A stretch of DNA of 64,000 nucleotides from Gerris lacustris (GCA_951217055.1 OX578280.1:44085882-44149881), one strand, 5' to 3'. Counted from the stretch's first letter, positions 23,838-35,548 are shown. The notes: a model not told the origin generated them from the sequence alone. Program-made: numbers and translations.

Positions 23838-25560
23838 ATTTATACTTTGTATAGTTACATAAGTTCATAACTCTTTTCCACTGCTATTATTGACAAGATA
23901 AAGTGAATTATTTATTAACGTGAAGTATTGAATGTATGTCTGTTAGTTTGAAAGAATGTTAGGTCAAATGGTATAAAATTAAAAATTAATAATGATTTTG
24001 CTCTGACTTGAAGTAGGGTTATACGAGTGAAAGGGGGTAAGTATTAAGTTTAAGAAAGTGTTTGTGTGTTAATGTTTTTCAAGTCGAAGGATGGTTTGCA
24101 CCTTGTGTGGTGAGCTCGCTGTGGTTAAGGGTTTTTTAAAGGTTTGTTTGGTTCATAAAATCCTTAATGGTTTCAACCTTTAAGAAGCAAGACGTGACCT
24201 TATCAAACTAAGGGTAGAAGGAGGAGAGTATATCGTAAAAAGCCCTCGTCTCAGGGTGAGTATATCGTGGCTAACATTCAGCTAGAAGGATAAGCAGGGG
24301 TTCGCCTTAGTGGATGCCCTTCGACCAAGCTTTCATTAGAACCTTACCACCCCTTAGGGCTAAGATATCAAGGAGAAAACCTTCCTGCTCTATCCCTTAT
24401 ACTAATTTAAACCTGGGTCCTGTTAGCTTAGTGGCAATATAAGGGGGGGGGGGGGGGGTCCTCCCCCCTTACATAGCCTCTTTTATATATATTAAAAAAG
24501 GCGTAACGACAGTCTGCCATCCTACAGTAATCATTAACTTTCTAACCTTGATTTAACTGAACCACGAAAATGTTTAACATTTCTTTACTATCCTGTGTAG
24601 AAAAACAAAAACAAAACAAGGTTTACAGAATACTTCTAAGAGTAATAATAAACTCTTTCTAATCTTAGTGTTAAAGGTATTTCATTCCACGTTTGAAATA
24701 CCCATAGATTAAGCTGTTTTCACCACAATTGTATTACCTTTGATTGTTCAAGTAAACTAGCTTATTCTCAACGTACTATTTTATTTAATGCAGATCGGTT
24801 TTGACTGAGGTGGCCTGAGTGAACAAAGATTGAAGATCAGTTCAACTAGATTAAAAAATTACTGCGCAATTAATAAAATTTTATAAAAATTAAAGTGAAC
24901 AGTGAACAAGTTTAATAAATGTATCAATCAGATCGTTTATTCAGGAAGAAAAAGTTTAAGAGAACCTAACGCTGCTAACTTTGTAACGATTGACATATCA
25001 TGATATCATGATACATTCCTATTTTCAAAAATAACATATTTCATTCATTCTCTTTTCTGACCTAAATTTTTCCTTTGAATTTCATGAAATTTTCTTTAAA
25101 ATATCACTTTGGGTTGATGTGAAGCTATTTCAGTAATGTTTGTTTTTCCACTAAAGTGCGCGAGTTTTTCATCCTTGTTATTATTTCCTCCCGTTGTGTT
25201 TTCAAGCCTTAGGGCCAAAATCTACCGCTACTTTCCTAAAACCAACCACACAAAAACCCATTTCTCCCGAAAAGAAGCAATGAAAATAACCACTTGCTTT
25301 ATAAACAAGAAAAAGGGAAAATCTTAAGGAAACATCGTGGGAACATTTTTAAAGGGTCGTCACAGAGCGTGGAAAACCTTACTCCGGTTTTCTCGTTTCA
25401 ATCTCTAATTCAAGAATATGATTTACATAATGAGCTACTCTCGCGGCCTTGCCTTCAGGCAAAGCCTTCTTACATATAATTAGATCTACCCTCCACAATA
25501 TCCTACAAATTTTAAAGTCTAATATTATATGAACATATTTATTATTTTATAAGGTTTATT

Positions 25561-25565
<5 letters not shown>
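23838..25565. other. Non-coding; GC-richer patch 24060-24480
   Basis: Contains a run of 16 G followed by TCCTCCCCCC (24443-24468), which can form a short G/C hairpin, and an 18-bp perfect palindrome TATCATGATATCATGATA at 24996-25013. Open frames at 25136-25479 are unrecognised. Confidence 0.45.

Positions 25566-25630
<65 letters not shown>
25566..25630. repeat. (TA)n microsatellite
   Basis: About 65 bp of pure TA, ending 79 bp before the putative microexon, so it would lie in the upstream intron. Confidence 0.95.
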
Positions 25631-25633
<3 letters not shown>

Positions 25634-25709
25634 TTATTGTGTAAAGCTAGTGGTTGTGCCAATAAGTTTTACTTCTTAAGTAATGTAATTTTAATTTTAT
25701 TTGTTCCAG

Positions 25710-25733
25710 GTATGATGAGAGCCAAATGCTCAC
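25710..25733 (+). CDS. Putative 24-nt microexon
   Basis: Lies between an acceptor (TTTTATTTGTTCCAG) and a strong consensus donor (GTAAGTT). The 24 nt keep frame. Phase 0 has a TGA. In phase 1 it reads, after completing a split codon, MMRAKCS plus one base; in phase 2 it would read YDESQMLT-like. Phase 1 agrees with the other two exon candidates. Microexons of 3-27 nt flanked by strong sites are typical of neuronal genes in animals, which is established for the class, not for this site. The strong donor at such a short distance from a good acceptor is the main evidence. Confidence 0.42.
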
Positions 25734-26639
25734 GTAAGTTATTCTAATTATGTATTTTTTTATGACATAATTATAGTTTATGATAATTTAATTTTGAAAT
25801 TAGTTTTTTTTTACTCTGTAGTTTTATTACTCTTTTAATGCGTTAAATAAGCTTGGAAATGTTTTTGCTGAGTGCTTTAAGCAGAACGTTGCTTTAATTA
25901 TATTGTTATTAAACATTTCCTTATCACCGTTTTACCTCCTTCACCGTCTTCTCCTTCGTTAAGTTTCATTACAGTTCAAAATAGCTAAAGGTTCGATCCG
26001 GAGACTCTCTAAGAGCTTGTGATAGGGGAAAGTCTCTTCTGTAAGCGGTATATTTACAGATATACGTGTACGTACACGGGATGCTGTCGAGAGGATGTTT
26101 ATATTAAATCCTTCCTGGCGAAGTTAATTGTCGGCCTAATGAAGGGTTGTCGACGCGACTAACGACGTTCTCAAATCAAATAACCTACCTCTTGCAGTCT
26201 ACCTTCCCTTTACGTTAATGAACCTTCACATTTCACACCCTGAAGGGTATGAGACGAGGAACAGGTACTGATACTGAAGCCAGTCTGACAGGCGATGTTG
26301 GTAGTCAGTGTACCGTCTTTACTGGAAAGGCTGAACTTTATACCTCCCAGACTCTTTCCACCTTGATAACCCTGATAATCAGATTTGTATCCGGAGTTAG
26401 TGAACATTATCAAGACCCCTAGTCACGGCCAAATTGGTCTCTAAACTTTAAACCAACTACCATGGTCTTGATCTCTTCTTAATGATATTTTTCTCGACAT
26501 AACTTGAAAATTCATTCCTTCTTTAGCCCTGCTGCAGTAACCCTTAACCTAATTTATGTCGATAAGGGGTTTTTATATTAAAATATAGTTAAATTATAAT
26601 AAAAATACAAAACAAGATAAAGTCTGACAATTTGTATCG
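25734..26639. other. Non-coding; GC-richer block 25980-26560
   Basis: Contains GGTTCGATCCGG (25992-26003), which resembles a pol III box B, but no box A is in range. A minus-strand frame at 26210-26413 is rich in Ser, Gly and Thr and is not recognised. Confidence 0.4.
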
Positions 26640-27135
26640 CACATAGTTTCCCCAAGTCCTATTATTGAACGAATGAGTGTCACATGAAATTTGGATGGGG
26701 ATTTCGATTCCCAAGTGGGGTAACACTTATTTTTATTTAATATTATATGTGAACAGACAGTTTAAATTAATATGGGACCATCTGTGGGCTACTTTCAACA
26801 AATCATTCATTTTTTTCAAAATCGTATATGTACTTTTTAATATACAGTAGATACTAATAACAAACAAGTTTGTCCAGAGTTTTGATATTATTGTAGGACC
26901 AACAATGAGCTAATTATGACCTACCATCGAAATTTAAACAAATTAGACCAGTAGTTTATTATGATATAGTGTTAATTAGATATGCTGACGAACCGGCCGA
27001 ATGATAGACAGACAGACATGAACACGAGACCGTAAATGTTCTCTGATGTATGAAATGGATTTCTGTCCAGGATTTTTTTTTTCTTCAGAATGATCACAAA
27101 ACTTTCTTTAGCTTCGGTATTCTCGGAAGCATAAA
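26640..27135 (-). mobile_element. Repeat family A, diverged copy A6
   Basis: The order of landmarks is that of a minus copy: GGGCTACTTTCAACAAATCA, GAGCTAATTATGACCTACC, GACAGACAGACATGAACACG, then TTCAGAATGATCAC and a degraded end hairpin with TCGGTATTCTCGGAAGC. Tail identity is weak. Confidence 0.65.
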
Positions 27136-27196
27136 AAAAAGAACTGAAATAAATATTTGGCCTCAATTAGCTCTTGTATGTAACGAATTTTGTGAT

Positions 27197-27330
27197 TCGA
27201 GACTCGTGTAAGTGAAAGATTTTTTACAGGTAAGGATTTACAAGTAACAAATCTTTTTCTTGTACGAGTCTCGATCCACCGACCTCTGATTCAGCAGGTA
27301 TAAGTGGTAACCGTTGCACCACGGAGATAG
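27197..27330 (-). repeat. tRNA-like segment with inverted duplicate of its end
   Basis: On the minus strand TGGTGCAACGG fits the pol III box A consensus exactly, and about 40 nt later GGATCGAGACTC is a near box B. The acceptor and T stems do not close, so it is a tRNA pseudogene or SINE head rather than a functional tRNA. The part with CGAGACTCGT and the following AAGAAAAAGATTT is repeated in inverse orientation at 27197-27228, giving a small foldback with a ~25-bp spacer. Confidence 0.55.
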
Positions 27331-28589
27331 ATAATTTTTCAATCCACAGAATTGGTATATAAGTGTAATATTATATACTTTATAATAATATGTATAAATG
27401 TTATTTTCATTATTCGCTAAAATGTTATGCATTTTTTTCCCCCCAATTAAATTCCACATAACAATTTTTTAATCCTGAAATAATAAAATCGTCAACAAAT
27501 ACAAAGAGAGCAATGCATCAAATGTTTCTAGAACTTAAGTTTCACTTCTAATGCGTGAGAGCCTCTCATATATTTTATTTTATTCTACTAAAGGTTTAAT
27601 TAACACGATAGAAACTATTATATTATCTTTAACCAAGATAATATAAATGTGTTTCTAAGGTTGGTGTTGTAATTTTTTGGAATGAAACTTTCTTATGATA
27701 TTTAATTTATTGCGTGTGATATTTCTATCTACTATATTTCATATAAAGTTAAACTAGCGAGGTAATAGTCAGCGTTGTGTTTTAGTGAGTCATAATGTAC
27801 AATATTTGTATATAGTAGTGATGCGGTCAGCACGTGAACCAAGTATGGAAAGGTGGTTTAGATATTGTAGGTATGATAACTCGTTAGTTGCCCGTATCTG
27901 TGTAACTCTGTTACGTCGTTTGGAGGGCAGATCCATTGCCAGAACCTCCTTCCCTGCCCTCAGGGATGTACTGATAGGATATGCATGTCGTGTGGCATGC
28001 TGCCTCCCCTTGCTATCCTTCTACCACGCTCTGTGGTTCAGACATGAGTGCCTGTGTGGTCGAGCTTGGCAGGACTAGACTGCCTCCACCAGGTCGGTGG
28101 TGTAGGTGGGGGTCCGTTATGGTTTCCGCCGATAGAATCAATAATGATTTGGTACCACCCTGGGCGTCCCCCCCCCCTCGCCGGGGGGAACGACCCCCTT
28201 GGGGGTTCGGTCTGGCGTTTTCACTCATAATCAACACTGTGACAAATTTTCCTCTAAAACTTCCCGTCCCAACCTCTTTTTTCTCTCTTTCACAAAAAAG
28301 GATACAAAGTTCGGTTTGGTAATTGCCACGATTGGATTTAATTGGTAATAATAAAATTTTTCATTGGACCAGTAACTTTCAATGTCGAACAATATTTTAT
28401 GTCATGAAAACCTTTACGAATATTGCTTTTATTGATCAATCATAACGACTTAAAATAACTCAAAACCAGTCTAGCCATTTTGCTAATTCAGTCAATATTA
28501 GTGAATACAATTAATATTGATTTGTTACGCGTAGTATATTCGAATTACAATATATATAGTTTTTAATTCTAGAAATCCAAATGCCAATA
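27331..28589. other. Non-coding; GC-rich block 27780-28320
   Basis: One of the most GC-rich parts of the window (CCCCCCCCTCGCCGGGGGG near 28170 can form a short hairpin). Overlapping open frames occur on both strands because stops are rarer at high GC. Their translations are Arg/Cys/Leu-rich and unrecognised. Confidence 0.4.
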
Positions 28590-28745
28590 CCAATCTGGTG
28601 ATTCAAGATCGAATCCTAGGGAGGTCGGAGATTTATGCACTAATAAACACAGTAAAGTAATCGATCCCTGGTCCTGTTATGACTTAATGTTGTGTTGATT
28701 GGGGCGCGGAAGGTGCGGTAAATAAAAGGAAAAACATTTGTATGG
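28590..28745 (+). mobile_element. tRNA-derived SINE-like unit, copy 1
   Basis: A region with AAATCTGGTGA-like and box B-like (AGATCGAATCC) words is followed by a body containing AGTAAAGTAATCGATCC and AATGTTGTGTTGATTG. The body resembles the units at 33806 and 54470. Box A is not clear in this copy. Confidence 0.45.
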
Positions 28746-30099
28746 AATTAGTAGAGATCCCATCTATGTATATTTGAAAAAATTATTGATCTTTCTTAAC
28801 AAATTAAATTATTTTAAATGCATTTTATTAAATTATCGTAAAAAACGTCACGTTCAAAAAGAAAGAAGAAGGACTAACAATCAATTAGACTGTAGGCTCG
28901 AAATAATCAAATCGTGTTCAGTCATGTCTGTAACACGTTAATCTGTAAAATTATAATTGTCAGCTTAATTTTATATTTATTTTAATGTCTAATGAGAAGG
29001 CAACGATCTTTAAATACGAAAGAATTCGCAGATTATTTTTTTATTAAATGATATTATAATAAACCATACATTTTTTCCCGTTACATTTTAAAATACATTG
29101 CGAGTAAAAAATACATTAAATGGGGTTTAAATTACTTTGTCCATTTATATGTCAGCTCTTGGTTAGAAGAAGCACGTGTGTCTTGTTAGTTATATATGTA
29201 TGTCAGCTGTTAGTTAAAAAAGCACGTGCATCTATTTTTTGCTGAAAAGGTCAAATTTAATTTAAGTTTTCGTCGAACATTTTAAAAGTCAAACCTTGCT
29301 TCGTCCAATATATATCCCTCCCCCCTGACCCTAAAGTATTTTTTAAGTAATTTGAAATGTACTCTAAAAGAGTAAGAATAAATTGACGTTGAAAGAGATA
29401 AATCTCTGTCAAATTATTCACTTGTTTCTTTTGAATTTATACTCAGCAAGTTATAAAACTTGCTGAAGTTGCAGTTTAAAAGAATAAAAAAATACTATTT
29501 CATTTTAGACTCAATTGCTTTTAAGTCTTTTTTACGCTTTTTATTTTTTATAGAAAAAAAATAAATGTTCTTTTCATTGTTTAGTTTCCATCTCACGTCT
29601 TATTGAGTTAAATTGCCTTTAAATCGACTTGAAACTCGTTCCTTGGTTCGTAATCTCTGTCCCTAAAGCTATATTTTTTTTTACCATTCTCGTAGCTTTC
29701 TATCTACGTGTCAGGAGTGTACTTTAGATTAAGCTTGACAATTTAAATTCACATCTCGTTAAACTAATTGAAGCGATGCAAACCAACTTTAATGCTAAAA
29801 AATAGTTCTTAGTTTGGTTCTATCATAAAATTAAATTCGATAATTTAAAGGAGTTCAAATAATAGTTAAAAACTATTTTTGCTAAAACATTTCTAAATGT
29901 AGACTCGCCGGGCTATCTGAAGAGCTGGCTCTCGAACTTGCTGCATAAAATTAGTCGTGGTTGAAATTGTTCTTCTTGAGATCTATTCTTATCTTTATTT
30001 ATAGTGAAAAGGAAGTCTTGAAATTTTAGTCCCTTTTAATCTTACTATATAGAAAGCTATGACGTAAAAAATCGGATTAGTGTCATAGACATGACATGC
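28746..30099. other. AT-rich non-coding stretch
   Basis: Contains a diverged direct duplication of about 30 bp spaced by ~52 bp (GTCAGCTCTTGGTTAG and GTCAGCTGTTAGTTAA, each followed by AGCACGTG; 29152-29235). Nothing else. Confidence 0.4.
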
Positions 30100-30231
30100 C
30101 TTCAAAACGGGTGAGTCAGCTTGGAAGTGTGACTCTAGACACTTGTCACTTCTTGCTTGGTCTTCAATGAATCGAGGGTAGTCTGAGGTCGTTGGTTCGA
30201 CCCCGCGCCAAGATGCTCTAAGTTTTATCTA
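30100..30231 (+). repeat. tRNA-like / SINE-like sequence with perfect box B
   Basis: GGTTCGACCCC at 30194-30204 matches the box B consensus perfectly, preceded by GTCTGAGGTCGTT. A convincing box A at the normal distance is missing and the T stem pairs poorly, so a functional tRNA gene is not supported. The sequence following it (30231-30311) may be the body of the same unit. Confidence 0.4.
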
Positions 30232-30745
30232 TGAATCAAGAGCAAAACAAGTTCAAGGGATTCCAGGAGACCTACAAGAGGATCGCAGGGAACCCTTTAC
30301 AGGATTTTAGGGTAAGTCGAGGTCGGTACAGTGTTATGGTCTATGGTGTGTATAGTCAAATAGCCACACCATACTCGCTTCGGCAGTTCATTTTAATTTT
30401 ACATTTTAAGTTATGATTGTGAAGTAGCTAGTAAAAAAGGACACAATAAGGTATAATTGCTAGGTTAATCAAATAGTTTTCTTATAGTTCTACTTTTCTT
30501 TTTGTAGAGCTCCATAATAAGGTTTAAAAAATGGACTTTCTACCTTAAGTTTTTAAGAAAGCAATATATTTCGGATGTTTCTCCATCATCAGGCACAAAA
30601 ACAAACACTACATAACTAGATTGCACTTAATATATAACATTTGAAATATAAATAACATCTAATGTCTTTAAAAATCACAATAAACAGAGTACTCAAGTAT
30701 AGGTTAAGGTTATCTTATATATTAAAACAATCGGCCCGAGACATC
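30232..30745. other. Spacer with a weak exon-like frame
   Basis: An ATG frame from 30231 reads through about 27 codons to a GTAAGT at 30311 and could be mistaken for a first exon. It is not in the phase of the other exon candidates and follows a SINE-like box B, so I leave it uncalled. The rest is AT-rich. Confidence 0.35.
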
Positions 30746-30973
30746 TCAGACAGACTTAGTCATATACGAGTGTGTTCATAATTACTTAGCCCAGTTTTTT
30801 CCATTTATTAGTTTTTGTAGGTACTTTTAATTATTATTTAACATTTTATCAAAATTTATCATAAAAATAAATTCTCCTCGGTGGGGAATCTAACCCTGCT
30901 CCGTCCTCGTTTATAGCTATTTTTCTCAGGAACTAGATTATTCCCGAGAAAACGGCTTATATCGTTAGAGTAG
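30746..30973 (+). mobile_element. Repeat family C, left half of interrupted copy C2
   Basis: Aligns with 7010-7185: CAGACTTAGTCATATACGAG, the ATTTATTAGTTTTTGTA segment, and CGAGAAAACGGCTTATATCG. It carries a short extra sequence with CCGTCCTCG at 30887-30915. It ends exactly where family B begins. Confidence 0.85.
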
Positions 30974-31739
30974 TTGAAGCGAGCGTAAGCGAGCTTCTTA
31001 CATTCAACGAAATATGCATCTTGTCTGTCTGTCTGTCTGTCTGTGTGTAACGTTTACGTGTCCGACGATAACTTGAGTAAAAGTAGACCGATTTAGTTGA
31101 AATTTGGTATAAATCTTCCTTTTACTAATACTCAGGCTAAGTTCGTTGGACAGCGTGATCCGTCTAAGAGTTCGCGCGCAATGCTCGCGTAAACGTGAGC
31201 TTCAAATTTAAAATTGGAATTTCAGGACGGGAAAAAATTCTATCATCACCTATTCGATGAAACGAACATTTTTTACACATAACATTTCTTAGTAAAACCA
31301 ACAACGACACTGCTATGATTTAATAAAGATCGCTAAAACTATTAAAGCGGACCTAAAAGTTTAAAATAGAGGAAACAACCTTTTTACCGATATCTTACGT
31401 TCTAACGTAACGATTTTAATAAAACTTCATGTACATCGTCTAAAGTACAATTGAAACAAGTATGTAAAATTTCAACTTGATACAAGCAGTAGTATTTGAG
31501 TAATGAAGTGATACATTTATAATAATTGTTTAAAAGCTACGATGGTGGTTAAGATTCTTAGAGTCGTGTGGTCTGTAGGTTTATTTAGGAAGTAAAGCTT
31601 TGTACCGAGTACCCCCACTCTAACCCTCACTACCCTCTTCCACTTATCTTCAACTATGACATTCATCATGACCAACAAATTGCAATAGTCGGTATTTTAT
31701 TGCAATACGCTCGCTTCAATGATAGAGGCACGCGATGCC
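30974..31739 (+). mobile_element. Repeat family B, complete copy inserted in family C
   Basis: 766 bp flanked by TAG on each side. It begins TTGAAGCGAGCGTAAGCGAGC and has six GTCT units (31022-31045) where the copy at 7621 has two. It contains CCGATTTAGTTGAAATTTGG (31088-31107), and near its right end TACGCTCGCTTCAA followed by a GGCA-CGCGA-TGCC stem-loop. It has no coding capacity. The GTCT expansion right after the 5' inverted repeat is where Helentron-derived elements such as INE-1 often carry a microsatellite. Confidence 0.82.
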
Positions 31740-32092
31740 TAGTATTTAAATGGACTACATTTTAAAAAAAAATAATCAAAATCGTCGGAACCATTTTCTA
31801 GATTTTTTTTTTTACATTTTTTCAGAGTTATTAGGGAGTAGTGCCCCCAAATTTGTAGCTAAAATACACTTCTCGATTTCGCCTCGAGGTATGATTTTTC
31901 TGAACATGTATGCCAAATTTTGTCAAAATCGGCCGAGTAGTTTACCCTCCAGGCATCTCCACAGATGATAGAGGACTGACAGACATTTTTTAAAAACCTC
32001 TTTTTTGGACTCAACCGTGTAAATTCATTAAAATCTCAAAATCGAATTTATGCGCCATTACAATACTTTTTCTTTACATGAGAAATTAGAAA
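31740..32092 (+). mobile_element. Repeat family C, right half of interrupted copy C2
   Basis: Resumes at TATTTAAATGGACTA, as in the uninterrupted copy at 7186, and runs to CAATACTTTTTCTTTACATG. It includes a segment with CATCTCCACAGATGATAG and GACAGACATTTTT that the copy at 7017 lacks but the copy at 52560 shares in diverged form, so the 7017 copy is the deleted one. Confidence 0.85.
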
Positions 32093-32153
32093 CGAATAGA
32101 TTTCGTTTTTTGTGAGTATATATATAGAGTATATAAGTTATAGAGTTTTGAGA

Positions 32154-32283
<130 letters not shown>

Positions 32284-32369
32284 CGATGACAACTCCTACT
32301 CAACTCAAGGTTTCGGTCAATAAAACGACAAAATTCACTTCAGTCTACAGTTTCGGCTGCTATTTATCA

Positions 32370-32370
32370 A

Positions 32371-32446
<76 letters not shown>

Positions 32447-32458
32447 TATATGAATATA
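32370..32458. repeat. (TA)n microsatellite
   Basis: A second long TA run, 88 bp beyond the previous one and separated from it by non-repetitive sequence with TTTCGGTCAATAAAACGAC. Confidence 0.95.
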
Positions 32459-33006
32459 CAAAATTGTAAGCGAAGCGAAATATTTATTACTGACAGATTC
32501 TGAAGTTCCCACCCTAGCTATTCCTTAGTCATTATTCCTAATAAAAAAAAACTCAAACTAATATACGTTTTTCCGGATGCTCACTTTATAAATATTTGAT
32601 GGGCCGTTGTGAAGATTAGTCGGGGAGGATAATGCTGATAAATTTGGTGCCGGGAGGAGTTTATATTGAAGTTAAAGTCCCTAGCTTCCCCCTCCCTGTT
32701 TCCGTCTCCAGATTACCATATTTATGAAGAGAGAAGAGAAGGCTATGTGGGGAGGTCAGATGCATTTAACTATATCTAGGGTGTGGTAGTGGTAACACTG
32801 CACTGATCTTAAGCGTTAAGAGGATTTAGGGATATTTTAGTTCCTATGATACATCAGGACACCCCCTATTTTCGGATACCCTAACTTTTTGCCCTTATAA
32901 AGTTGACCACTCTGCTTTGACTTTATTTTCTGGTTATAAATTATTAGTATTAAAGAGAAAGAGGGAAATAGGAATAGATTTAATACACTCCCGCATATAT
33001 GTGTAT

Positions 33007-33008
<2 letters not shown>
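32459..33008. other. Non-coding spacer
   Basis: Slightly GC-richer at 32630-32830. No gene or repeat is recognised. Confidence 0.4.
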
Positions 33009-33074
<66 letters not shown>

Positions 33075-33109
33075 ACCCATATATATATATTTATATTTAT
33101 ATATATATA
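33009..33109. repeat. (TA)n microsatellite with degenerate end
   Basis: Pure TA to about 33069, then interrupted TA blocks separated by TTTATAACCCA and TTTATATTTA. Confidence 0.92.
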
Positions 33110-33805
33110 TTTCTCAGGAAAAAGTTTCAGGTATGCATTTGACACTTAAAGAAATAGATTTAAAAATAAAAATTAGAAAAAGGGAGGAGGTAAAATTAAT
33201 AAAAAAATGTTAAGATTAAAAACAATTTTTTTCCCTGAAGTAACATTTAGATTTTTTTTTTTTTTTTTTTTTTTAACTGGAAATGGAAACACAACAGCTG
33301 GAGTTGACAATAAAATGCTATGACGTTTAAACTTTTCTCCTTTTTTTTAAATATGTATATAAGTATACATATTTTTTTTACTATACAATCTTTAATTATA
33401 TTTTATTTATTTTTTAGGTATAGGGTATTTTTTTCTTTATTCGAATGAATGAAGAAAAATAATAATTATTATTTTTATTCTGATAACAGTATTAAAAATT
33501 AATACAATACTGAAACTTAATGATACTGAAAAATTTAGAACATTTTCCTTGATTACATATTTTTATTGTTAGGGACTCAAATCTTTCGCCATCTTTGAGG
33601 GTCCTTTATCTCTAAAACTAGAATCTCCCTTCGAAAAGGTAAATATTTAGTATAATAATATAAACATGTGCTCCGTCAAGGATTTTTTTTTTTTTTAAAT
33701 AACTTCATAATTTCCACCTTTTACTTACAGCTATAGTTTATTCCCACCTAGGACTTTCATCAGGTATGCAATTATTAATTAAAACACCAATATTACAAAT
33801 AATTA
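33110..33805. other. AT-rich spacer with homopolymers
   Basis: A T-run of about 24 at 33251-33274 and a 22-bp perfect A/T palindrome AAAAATAATAATTATTATTT (first 20 bases, 33455-33476). No gene. Confidence 0.5.
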
Positions 33806-33990
33806 GGACCAGCTTAGCCGAGTAACAAGTAGCAACTCAGCCTTCTGAAACTTAGGTCTAAATACCGACAAATCTGGTGAGTTTGAATCTCAGACTGATG
33901 AGACATGGTTCACACAGATATTTACGTCGAGTAAATGAACCTAATCATGTGTTGATCCGGATATAAAAGAAACACAAAAAACCAACAAGT
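33806..33990 (+). mobile_element. tRNA-derived SINE-like unit, copy 2
   Basis: The head contains a box A-like TTAGCCGAGTAAC, resembling the D arm of Leu/Ser-type tRNAs, and a box B-like GAGTTTGAATCTC 65 nt downstream. The body has ACAGATATTTACGTCGAGTA and CATGTGTTGATCCGG. Spacing is longer than in a normal tRNA. Similar bodies occur at 28590 and 54470, which supports a dispersed SINE family. Confidence 0.55.
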
Positions 33991-34789
33991 GAATTTTAAC
34001 CTAAAGTTTACCCAATTTAAATATAGTATATATACTGTGTTAGTTTTTATGAGAATGTAAAAAATAAAGATATTTAAGTATTCATAGATGCCGATCAGTA
34101 AATGATATAAGGGATCATAGTGCATCTAGCGTACTGCAGTTTCCTGAAAAATAAGCCGATGACAAACAATAAATAACAGGCTGAAGAAAATCTAATAAGT
34201 ATAAAGCTGACTTATTGTTATGAAAGCTTTGTGTGAAGGTTGTGTTACTGTGTACGGAATTTTCATTTTTATGTTTGTGTCAGTGTCTGTATCCCTCCTA
34301 TCTTTTAGGCACCCCTTAAGCCTAATAAATAATTGCCTTAGTCACGTCCTAGGGTGAACTAGAGGCATTATTTGCTTCCTAAGTACAAGGGTGTCGATCT
34401 GCCTACGGTACTGTACTCTTACCCCCAGAGTATAACGTTCCCTTTATCCTCTATATATTTTTTTATTACATTAACAGTTTTAAAGAAACAAATCGTATCC
34501 AATGAGGAGTTGATTTCGTTACGCTTTTGTTGCCACTCTGTTATTAGATTGCATTAATCCTTCCTTGTTGTTTATTGGATCTTGCATTTTGAAAAATGGC
34601 TTAAGTAATTTGAAATCTCCTTACTGTTCACGAGTTATTCTTTGATTATTTTCCAACACTCTATTTTCTTCTTTCGTTGTGTTTGAATGGGAAAGAATTA
34701 TAATTAAGTTAGTTTGTTGAATGAAAAATTCGAGTCTTTATTATTGTAAGTATTGAAATAACTGACACCTTGACGCAATAACCTGGAGA
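33991..34789. other. AT-rich non-coding stretch
   Basis: Open frames of about 60-70 codons at 33922-34125 (minus) and 34372-34557 (plus) are unrecognised. No other feature. Confidence 0.4.
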
Positions 34790-35205
34790 GAGCCTAGGTC
34801 TGCCAAATGGCTTATACAAATATATATGTAATGGATGACACGAGATTATTGTGTTACTCCATCAACTGTATAAACCTTACTATTGATGTACGCATCTAGT
34901 TAGTCGCCACTTCACATAAGCAGCCACCCATGTATATGGCGATGCTGGGTGTATAACTTGTAGAAAGCTTAGTTCTGCCAAAAAGCTTATACAACTATAT
35001 ATGTAATGGATGACATGAGGTTATTGTGTCACTCCATCAGCTGTATAAACCTTACTAGATATACGCAAGCAGTTAGTCGCCACTTCACATAACCAGGCAC
35101 CCATTCATATGGCGATTCTGGGAGGACACTAACCCTGGGGCCTCTCGTCGAAAATCGAACCCGAAACCCCCAGTGGACAAGCGTACGCGAGAGCAATAAT
35201 TAGTT
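34790..35205 (-). mobile_element. SINE-like element with tandemly duplicated body
   Basis: Two copies of a ~175-bp body lie head to tail; anchor word ATGGATGACA at 34831 and 35006, and both contain AGTTAGTCGCCACTTCACAT and ATGGCGAT. On the minus strand the unit starts with a tRNA-like head whose box B (GGGTTCGATTTTC) lies at about 35150-35162, preceded by GTCCACTGGGGGTTTC. The order is head, body, body in minus orientation, a dimeric SINE arrangement. Box A is degraded. Confidence 0.6.
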
Positions 35206-35548
35206 GTGAATAGCAAAATACAACCAGTTATTTTTAACGAGATTTTTTGGAACTTACTCTCAGTAAATGAATCTTTTAAATTTTGCTCAATCTCAGAGCA
35301 AAATTTACCAGTTTAATGTTAAATTACGACTATTTATAATGAGTATCATAGATTGGTTTTGACCTCCGTAATTGGTCATCATTAGTGAATATCAATTATC
35401 ATATTGGTGAGCCATGAGATGACCATTATTAATATGATTTAATAAGACAAAACAAAAACAACAAATCACTGGGAAGTATTTGTTCCAAGTACTTTTTAGG
35501 GTTTCGTAGATTATTAAGAATATCAGTGTATCTTATTATAGTATTTTT
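35206..35548. other. AT-rich spacer
   Basis: No supported feature. Confidence 0.4.

Noticed and set aside
26210..26413. Ser/Gly/Thr-rich minus-strand frame
   Set aside because: Composition alone is not enough; there are no flanking splice sites and no homology I can name.
27785..28322. Overlapping 97- and 113-codon frames
   Set aside because: They sit in the most GC-rich block, in conflicting registers, with Arg/Cys-rich low-information sequence; probably chance.
30194..30204. Functional tRNA gene around a perfect box B
   Set aside because: No matching box A at the right distance, and the T and acceptor stems do not pair.
30231..30416. ATG frame ending at a GTAAGT, possible first exon
   Set aside because: It follows a SINE-like box B immediately, lacks a promoter, and its phase disagrees with the other exon candidates. 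It remains possible but unsupported.
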